Shown here piece by piece: positions 57,296-64,000 of a DNA stretch of 64,000 nt. Each line of letters starts with the position of its first letter. Position 1 is the first letter of the stretch. The position numbers and the translations under genes were made by a program. The notes below the pieces were generated by a model, which saw only the letters and a list, made by a program, of their open reading frames with translations, had not been told where the DNA came from and ran no database searches. The DNA is taken from contig PBEM01000006.1 of assembly GCA_002718415.1 (NCBI GenBank), positions 160,009 through 224,008 on the forward strand. The letters run 5' to 3'. The DNA comes from Chloroflexota bacterium. GTDB lineage: Bacteria > Chloroflexota > Dehalococcoidia > Lucifugimonadales > Lucifugimonadaceae.

Positions 57296-58579
57296 TTATC
57301 TTAGTAATGAATAAATTTCTTCCTCATTGCATTTTGGACCTATAATAGATAAAACCATACTTTTGGTGTTGATTATGTCATTGGAAATTTTTTTAATATC
57401 ATTTAGAGAAACTGACTTTATTTTTTTTATAATTTCATCTGGAGTTTCTATATGATTTTTTAATAATTCTTGTGTTCCTAGATAGTTACTTATAGATCTA
57501 CTATTTTCCATACGAAGCATCATTCTTCCTAAAGAAAGAGTTATAGAGTCATCTACTTCCTTTTGTGTAATGTCATGGCTTATTTTTGAAACTTCTGAAA
57601 TTATAATTTTTATAGTTTCATATAATTTTTCAGGGGCTATTCCAGCTTCAATTGAAAATATTCCACAATCTGAAAAATATTGACAGGAACTATGAATATC
57701 ATATGCAAGAGCTCTTTTTTCTCTGAGTTCAGTGAATAACCTACTGCTCATTGATTCACCAAGTATTACTGATAATAGAGATAATGCAAATCTATTTTTA
57801 TTATGATAAGAAATTCCCTGAAAACCTAAAGAGATATTTGTTTGTTGAGTATCTCTTTTTTCATATATTATTTCGGGACCTTTAAAATTATTAATAAAAG
57901 GGAACATTTTTTGGATATTATTTTTTTGAAAATCTCGCATGTTTTTTTCGATTAAATCCACTACATCTTCATGAATAATATTCCCAGCGATTGATATTAC
58001 TGTATTTGAAGATACGTATTGACTTTTTAAATATTCGAACATTTCTTTTTTAGAAATTTTTGATACGCTTTCAACGGTCCCAGCTATATCTCTACCCATG
58101 GGCTGATTAGGCCAAATTTTCGATTCAAGATTCATTTGCACTTTACTAGCAGGGGAATCTATTGAGGCTTTAATTTCCTCATATATGACTTTTTTCTCAT
58201 TATCTATATCTTCATTCTTTAGTAAAGAATTTTGTATCATATCTGCAATTACTTCTATACCTGATTTATAATGCAAAAAAGGCATTAAACTCCAATAGCC
58301 AGTTATTTCTCTATCAGTGAAAGCATTTATAATTCCTCCAACATTTTCTATTTCCGAGGATATCTTTTTTGGGTCAGGACGATTTTTAGTTCCTTTAAAT
58401 AATACGTGTTCAAAAAGATGTGAAGCTCCTGATAAAAATTCTTGCTCATATCTAGATCCAGCTCCAAATAAGAAATTTATGGAAACACCATTCGTGTTAG
58501 TGAGTTCATTTGATAAAATTCTTAATCCATTTGGGAGAACAGATTTTTTGTAATTTATAGGGATTAAGATATTAGTCAA
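57296..58579 (-). CDS. M16-family zinc peptidase (processing-peptidase-like)
   Basis: 427 residues. Inverted zinc motif HLFEH (H54, E57, H58) near the N-terminus and ELREKRALAYDIHSS near residue 290 are typical of the mitochondrial-processing-peptidase-beta group. Soluble, no signal peptide. Start is TTG. Substrate is unknown, probably small peptides. Divergent from the DUF2298 gene across about 135 bases. Confidence 0.9.
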   Translation of the reverse strand: MTNILIPINYKKSVLPNGLRILSNELTNTNGVSINFLFGAGSRYEQEFLSGASHLFEHVLFKGTKNRPDPKKISSEIENVGGIINAFTDREITGYWSLMPFLHYKSGIEVIADMIQNSLLKNEDIDNEKKVIYEEIKASIDSPASKVQMNLESKIWPNQPMGRDIAGTVESVSKISKKEMFEYLKSQYVSSNTVISIAGNIIHEDVVDLIEKNMRDFQKNNIQKMFPFINNFKGPEIIYEKRDTQQTNISLGFQGISYHNKNRFALSLLSVILGESMSSRLFTELREKRALAYDIHSSCQYFSDCGIFSIEAGIAPEKLYETIKIIISEVSKISHDITQKEVDDSITLSLGRMMLRMENSRSISNYLGTQELLKNHIETPDEIIKKIKSVSLNDIKKISNDIINTKSMVLSIIGPKCNEEEIYSLLR

Positions 58580-58714
58580 TTTTCACAATTTTTTATTTTA
58601 GTATCTATATTCAAATAAATTTTATACTCAAATAATCATTTTAATTGAATAAATAAATAGTTTTATAAGTAAAATTTATTCATAAGTTTCAGATTAGTAT
58701 AAGTTTTTAAATTT

Positions 58715-61700
58715 TTGTATAAATTAGATAAAAAAATTTTTTTTAGCGGATATACGTTTTTTATTTTAATTACCTTTGTTGCTTTTTTCCTAAGATTATA
58801 TGGTTTGAATTGGGATAATAGAACCTTATTTCATCCAGATGAACGTGCTTTGCTAATGCAGGTAAATAATATTCATTTTCCTGAGTTGTCAAAATTCACA
58901 GATATTTTCAATCCTAATTTAAGTCCTCTGCACCCGGGCTCTTTTAATTGGGGTAGTTTACCTCATTATTTACTAAAAATTGTGGCGTATATAATATCTC
59001 CGTTTAATGGGTTAGATATTTATGAATTAAGATATCCTGGTCGTATTATTATGGCTATTTCTGATGTAGTCACAATTGGATTTATTTACTTAATATGTCG
59101 AGAATATTTTTCTAGAAGAATAGCAATTATAGCCTCTATTTTTTCTACTTTTTCAGTAATAAATATACAATTAAGTCATTTTTTTGCAGTGGATATTCTA
59201 ATGACAACTTTATCTGTTGTTACTATATATTTTTGTCTTAGGGTAATTAAATATTCTAGAGTAATTGATTCTGTTATGGTTGGTGTTTTTTTTGGATTAG
59301 CAATTGCCACCAAATTTTCTGTCTCTCCTTTAATAATTCCTATTATCTTATCTCATGTGATATCAGGTAATTCTTTTGGGGTAAGAAATTTATCATTTAA
59401 AAATATACCTAATTACATTGAAATATTAAAAAAATTAATAATTTTTGCGATTTCTACCTTTTTGGTTTTACTTTTTGTCCAACCTTACATGTTTCTTGAT
59501 ATTAGAGGATATTTTTCAGATATTTTTACACAATCTTCCATGGTTCGAATGAATGTTGACTGGCCCTTTACGCGCCAATATATAGATACACCAAGATACT
59601 GGTATCAAATTATCCAATCAATAAAATGGGGATTAGGTCCTATTTTAGGTATATTATGTTGGCTTTCCTTAATTCACATAATTTTTAATGCTTTTAAGAC
59701 TAAAAGAAAAGTTGAAATAATTATTTTATCTTGGGTTATTCCATATTTTCTGATCACAGGATGGTTTGATGTTAAGTTTATAAGATATATGTTACCTATA
59801 GTGCCCTTTCTACTTATTTTTGCTAGTAGATCTTTAGTTATTTTTAGTGAAAAATTTTTTTCTTATAACCGAATTATAAAAATAACTCCATTATTATTTG
59901 TTTTACTATTTACTATTCATTATTCATTATCATTTATAAACATATATTCCTCCCCTCATCCGTCTGTAGTAGCATCTGATTGGCTTAAAGAAAATTCAAA
60001 AAAAGGAGATATAGTTATACAAGAACATTGGGATGAAGGATTTCCACCAGTAAATGGATTAATACTAAATGAGCGTTTAGAAATGTATAATCCGGATTCA
60101 ATAAAAAAATTTTCAAAAATCACAAATCAACTTGAAGAATCAGATTTTTTAGTATTAATTACCAATAGATTATATGGAACTATTCCTAGATTAGAAGATA
60201 GGTATCCAATAAGTTCACATTATTACAGATTATTATTTGAAGAAAAACTAGGATATGAATTAGTTTTTCAACATTATAAAAATCCTAACTTTTTAGGAAT
60301 TACCTACATAGAAGATCCTTTAGCTAGAGTTAATTTTGTTATACCAGAAACTAATAATGATCAGGAAGGTATCATTATTTCTGGTTTAGGATGGGCAGAT
60401 GAAAGTTTCAATGTTTATGATCATCCACATGTATTAATTTTCCAAAATACTAGCAATTTTAGTAGCGAAAAGCTACTTGAATTATTAGAGGTTGGTAAGT
60501 TTCATGAGCAAATTAAAAATAAAAACATTTTTGATCCTAATGCGAATTGGTTAAATGAAATGCAAGGAAAAAAAATTTTTTTTAGTGAAAATTTTCCAAT
60601 ATTATTATTAATTTTGTTTTGGTATTTAGCTATACAAATTTTAGCTTTATCAGTTCTTCCTTTTGTCATGATATTATTTTGGAAATTACCAGATAAAGGC
60701 TACCTACTATCAAAAATTTTAGGTTTATTATTAGTATCAGCATTTACTTGGCTAGTTGTTAGTTTAGATATAATACAATTTAGTTTAATTTCAATCAGTC
60801 TATCAATTTTATTTTTTACGCTAGTATCTTTGTTTTTTTTACGTATTCGTTTTTATGAAACTATCAGGTGGTTATATGAATCGAGAAAAAAAATTCTAAT
60901 ATGGGAAAGTATCTTTTTAGTTACATTTATATTGTTTTTATTAATTAGATTTTTTAATCCTGATTTATGGCATCCATATAGAGGTGGAGAAAAACCGATG
61001 GATTTTGCTTATTTAAATGCAATTATAAAAACCACTTCATTACCTCCGTATGATCCTTGGTTTTCAGGTGGTTATATGAATTATTATTATTTTGGTCAAT
61101 TTATGGTAGCCAATTTAGTTATCTTAACTGGTATTATTCCTTCAATTTCTTATAACCTTGCTGTTGCAATCTTTTTTTCTTTTTCTGCAATTATGGTATT
61201 TTCGATACTTTCAAATTTTCATTTTCTATTTTTAAGATCGATTGGACGTCCTTTATGGTATAAAAAATTTCCATGGTTTATATCCATATTTGGAATTTTT
61301 GTTGTATTGATTTTTGGGAATATTGATGGGTTATTTCAATTTGGAGGTATTGTATCTGATTATATTTTTGGAGAAAAAATAAGAGGTTTTGATTATTGGA
61401 GAAGTTCTAGAATGATGGATCATTCTTCAATGGGATTTGAAATAACAGAATTTCCATTTTTCACTTTTTTATTTGCAGATTTGCATGCTCATTTACTCGT
61501 AATTCCAATTACTTTAGCAGGAATATTGATGATTTTTTCTCATTTTTTATCTATTGGAACTCTAGAGCATAGATATATAAAAATTTTTAGATTATTAACA
61601 TTAGGTATATTGTTTGGGGTTATTTGGATAACTAATACTTGGAGTTACCCGACAATAATTATTCTTTCTATCATTGTGATCTTAGGGGGAGAATTATTGT

Positions 61701-62965
61701 TTGGTTATGGTCATATATTAAAAAGATTTATGAAAAGTATCATAGATTTATCTGTTATTACATCTATAAGTTATCTTTTCTTTTTACCATTTCATAATAA
61801 TTTTGAACTGTTCAACAATGGGATAGTTATAAGTAAATATCAAACAGATTTATGGAGATTTATTGGGATACATTTTTTCTTTATTTTTAGTATTTTATCT
61901 TGGATAGTGGTTAATCATATAGTCTATGCCCCAAAAAATTTAAATAGAAGTATATCAATTGATTTTGTATTTAAATTTATTACAAAATATTTGCTTATAA
62001 TATCTTTTATCGTAATTTCATTACTTTTAGTTTTTACTTTCATATTCTCCAATTGGATTACACTAATATTTTTATTATTTTTTGGATTAATTTTCGTGAT
62101 GATATCTGTTCTAAGTTATATTAGACAACCAGGCAGGAATAGATATTTATTCCTTTTTGTTTCATTAACTTTTTTAGCTTTATGTATATCAATAGGTGTT
62201 GAAATAATTACCATTAAAGGTGATATAGGTAGAATGAATACGGTATTTAAGTTTTATCTACAATCATGGATTTTATTTGGATTATCATCTGTTTATTTTT
62301 TAGGGGATATTTTTTATAAAAGAGATCTTTTAAAGCAGTTTAAGTTTTATGATATTTTTAAGTATATTTGGATTAGCTTATTTTTATTTTTTATATTTTC
62401 AGGTGTAATTTATTCATTTTATGCAATACCAACCAGGAATTCAGATCGTTTTATCAATATTAATCCTAGTCTAAATGGAAACGAATATATGAATGAAGCT
62501 TTATGTACTAACCATTGTTATCCCGGGCAAACGGATTCTTTGAGCCTTTATCATGATTTAAATACAATAAATTGGTTCCGTCAAAATGTTTCTGGGGCAC
62601 CTGTTATTGTTGAAGGTGTTACAGATCTATATATGTGGGGGAATAGAATTTCAATTAACACTGGATTACCAGCAGTGATAGGTTGGGATTGGCATCAAAA
62701 ACAACAAAGAGCAAATTATACTAGATCTATTGAGTCTAGAATATTTGATGTTAAGAATTTTTATCTGACTGGTTCAACAGAAAAGGCAATAGAATTCTTA
62801 GATAAATATAGAGTTAAATATGTTGTAGTTGGAGAATTAGAAAGAAGAATTTATACTAAAGTAGGTATATTGAAATTTGAAACAATGGAATCTTTAGGAT
62901 TAAAAAAAGTTTATTCTTCTGAAGCTGCATCTACCGAAACTACAATAATTTATGAATATAAATAA
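58715..62965 (+). CDS. Giant membrane protein: GT-C glycosyltransferase-like half fused to DUF2298 (Chlor_Arch_YYY) half
   Basis: 1416 residues with many hydrophobic segments. The first 430 residues resemble PMT/ArnT-type GT-C enzymes, with LRLYGLNWD and HPDE (H40-E43). The second half from about residue 700 shows DUF2298 landmarks: HPYRGGEKPMD, YYYFGQF near 790 and a later DWHQKQQR-type segment. The family is known mainly from Chloroflexota and Archaea. Start is TTG at 58715; no ATG precedes the first membrane segment. Role in glycan or lipid-linked sugar transfer is inferred. Confidence 0.82.
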   Translation: MYKLDKKIFFSGYTFFILITFVAFFLRLYGLNWDNRTLFHPDERALLMQVNNIHFPELSKFTDIFNPNLSPLHPGSFNWGSLPHYLLKIVAYIISPFNGLDIYELRYPGRIIMAISDVVTIGFIYLICREYFSRRIAIIASIFSTFSVINIQLSHFFAVDILMTTLSVVTIYFCLRVIKYSRVIDSVMVGVFFGLAIATKFSVSPLIIPIILSHVISGNSFGVRNLSFKNIPNYIEILKKLIIFAISTFLVLLFVQPYMFLDIRGYFSDIFTQSSMVRMNVDWPFTRQYIDTPRYWYQIIQSIKWGLGPILGILCWLSLIHIIFNAFKTKRKVEIIILSWVIPYFLITGWFDVKFIRYMLPIVPFLLIFASRSLVIFSEKFFSYNRIIKITPLLFVLLFTIHYSLSFINIYSSPHPSVVASDWLKENSKKGDIVIQEHWDEGFPPVNGLILNERLEMYNPDSIKKFSKITNQLEESDFLVLITNRLYGTIPRLEDRYPISSHYYRLLFEEKLGYELVFQHYKNPNFLGITYIEDPLARVNFVIPETNNDQEGIIISGLGWADESFNVYDHPHVLIFQNTSNFSSEKLLELLEVGKFHEQIKNKNIFDPNANWLNEMQGKKIFFSENFPILLLILFWYLAIQILALSVLPFVMILFWKLPDKGYLLSKILGLLLVSAFTWLVVSLDIIQFSLISISLSILFFTLVSLFFLRIRFYETIRWLYESRKKILIWESIFLVTFILFLLIRFFNPDLWHPYRGGEKPMDFAYLNAIIKTTSLPPYDPWFSGGYMNYYYFGQFMVANLVILTGIIPSISYNLAVAIFFSFSAIMVFSILSNFHFLFLRSIGRPLWYKKFPWFISIFGIFVVLIFGNIDGLFQFGGIVSDYIFGEKIRGFDYWRSSRMMDHSSMGFEITEFPFFTFLFADLHAHLLVIPITLAGILMIFSHFLSIGTLEHRYIKIFRLLTLGILFGVIWITNTWSYPTIIILSIIVILGGELLFGYGHILKRFMKSIIDLSVITSISYLFFLPFHNNFELFNNGIVISKYQTDLWRFIGIHFFFIFSILSWIVVNHIVYAPKNLNRSISIDFVFKFITKYLLIISFIVISLLLVFTFIFSNWITLIFLLFFGLIFVMISVLSYIRQPGRNRYLFLFVSLTFLALCISIGVEIITIKGDIGRMNTVFKFYLQSWILFGLSSVYFLGDIFYKRDLLKQFKFYDIFKYIWISLFLFFIFSGVIYSFYAIPTRNSDRFININPSLNGNEYMNEALCTNHCYPGQTDSLSLYHDLNTINWFRQNVSGAPVIVEGVTDLYMWGNRISINTGLPAVIGWDWHQKQQRANYTRSIESRIFDVKNFYLTGSTEKAIEFLDKYRVKYVVVGELERRIYTKVGILKFETMESLGLKKVYSSEAASTETTIIYEYK

Positions 62966-63664
62966 AAGTTATAAAAAGTTAATTATTTTTGATCTATACG
63001 GAACTTTAGCATGTTTCTCACCATCTAGAGATGTTATTCAAAAGAATGTTGTTTCTAAATTTGGATATAAATTGACTACGGAAGGAATTAATCGAGGTTA
63101 TTTTGAAGCACAAAAATTTTTTGATTTGGTAAATTCCACTACTCCGATTAGTAGACTAAATTCAAAAAAAAGGAACATTTTTTTTCTAAATATGAGCAGA
63201 TCATATTAAAAGGTGATGGCATTGAAGTTAAGTTAAAAGAAGCGAGTGATATTTGGAAAATTATTAGTTTGCAACCATATGATATGGTTTTATATCCGAA
63301 TGTGGTAGAAGTTTTATTGAAATTAAAAAAAGATAAATTTCTTCTTGGATTGGCTACAAATATTGACCAGACTTCAAAAGAAATTTCAAAAAAATTTAAT
63401 TTAGAAGGAATTATGGATTTTGTATTTACATCAAAAGATCTAAAATTTAGAAAACCAGATATAAATTTTTTCAAAAAAATTATATCTATATCTAAAGTAC
63501 CTTTTAATGATGTTGTTTTTGTAGGTGATCAAATTGAAAATGATATTCAACCAGCTATTTCACTAGGAATTAGTACTATACTTATAGATAGATATAGTCA
63601 GTATGATAAAAAAAATATTTGTCCAGTAATTAGAGATATACAAGATATAATTAAATTAGTTTAG
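62952..63664 (+). pseudogene. HAD-superfamily hydrolase interrupted by a one-base frameshift
   Basis: The gene begins at ATG 62952, overlapping DUF2298 by 14 bases, with motif I FDLYGT (D14). The frame ends at 63209, but shifting to the -1 frame at the A8 run (63164-63171) or T8 run (63178-63185) restores the remaining motifs: LATN (motif II), FRKPD (motif III lysine) and FVGDQIEND (motif IV). Joined it is about 237 residues, normal for HAD. It may be a true pseudogene, a homopolymer error, or slippage-corrected gene. Confidence 0.85.
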
Positions 63665-63675
63665 AAAGAAAAAAT

Positions 63676-64000
63676 ATGAGCACAAAATCTTATAACCTTA
63701 GTGAAAATATAATTCCTTCTCATTATAAATTATTATTAAAACCTAATTTAGAATCCGGGGAATTTATTGGTACTGTGGATATTGATATATCCGTTAAAAA
63801 TGAAACATATTACGTAGAATTAAACGCCTTAGAACTAGACATAAAAAATTGTGAAATTATAAGTACGCAAGAAGATAACAATCATCCAAAGAGGTTTACT
63901 TTAGACAATGAAAAAGAACGACTGAATATTGAATTTATGAACCCTTTGAAAGGTTCTTACAAATTACACATAGAATTTTCGGGTAAATTAAATGATCTAC
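63676..64000 (+). CDS. M1-family aminopeptidase, N-terminal part (truncated by window end)
   Basis: 108 codons from ATG at 63676, continuing past the window. IIPSHYKLLLKPNLESGEF and the following LNALELDIKN correspond to the N-terminal domain of M1 (aminopeptidase-N type) peptidases; the catalytic HExxH part is outside the window. It begins 11 bases after the HAD gene. Confidence 0.85.
   Translation, partial: MSTKSYNLSENIIPSHYKLLLKPNLESGEFIGTVDIDISVKNETYYVELNALELDIKNCEIISTQEDNNHPKRFTLDNEKERLNIEFMNPLKGSYKLHIEFSGKLNDL

Overview
The window is AT-rich (roughly 30% GC by eye) chromosomal DNA, densely packed with genes on both strands, with gaps mostly under 100 bp. It contains housekeeping genes (dnaA, obg, nadD, fmt, ffh, uvrA, recO, recR, dnaX, ybeY, groESL, rsmG, folB), one tRNA-Ala, and many catabolic genes. 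A 1416-residue protein with a DUF2298 (Chlor_Arch_YYY) half, L-rhamnose-type mutarotases, an enolase-superfamily sugar-acid dehydratase, several SDR enzymes and a molybdenum hydroxylase cluster together suggest a marine Chloroflexota bacterium of the SAR202 / Dehalococcoidia type. That assignment is an inference from gene content; no rRNA is present to test it. I saw no insertion sequence, prophage or CRISPR array.

Layout. 1-7 kb: nadD-obg, a possible oriC, dnaA, fmt, a NIPSNAP-like gene, ffh translationally coupled to a two-subunit CoA-transferase. 7.8-9.6 kb: a rhamnonate-dehydratase-like enzyme and a hotdog thioesterase. 9.6-17.3 kb: a minus-strand repair and replication block (uvrA-recO; recR, ybaB, dnaX, ybeY) that also carries a hypothetical gene and a mutarotase. 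17.3-18.6 kb: a second mutarotase and a sugar lactonase on the plus strand. 18.6-23 kb: lpdA, a class III aminotransferase and an MFS carrier. 23-25 kb: a divergent pair, a diverged orphan ParB-like protein and a DUF5343 protein, next to a strong unexplained stem-loop. 25-27.2 kb: groES-groEL with a readable promoter and a foldable leader.

27.2-36.7 kb is a compact nine-gene minus-strand operon: penicillin-acylase-type amidase, uronate-dehydrogenase-like SDR, aldose 1-epimerase, two-gene ABC-2 transporter, acyl-CoA ligase, TIM-barrel isomerase, SDR and DapA-family lyase. It looks like a degradation pathway for an amide- or acyl-substituted sugar and is the best candidate here for an undescribed system. 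36.8-45.9 kb holds tRNA-Ala, a flippase-like membrane protein, rsmG, etfBA with an unknown partner, a membrane HExxH protein, an HflK/HflC pair, and a TetR regulator with a clear palindromic operator.

45.9-55.1 kb is a second long minus-strand operon: FAD, 2Fe-2S and two different molybdopterin subunits of a xanthine-dehydrogenase-family enzyme, a MoaD-like sulfur carrier, a pteridine-reductase-like SDR, folB, a serine hydrolase and a sugar nucleotidyltransferase. The window ends with an exporter, HIT and XRE proteins, an M16 peptidase, the giant GT-C/DUF2298 fusion, a HAD hydrolase gene broken by a one-base frameshift, and the start of an M1 aminopeptidase.
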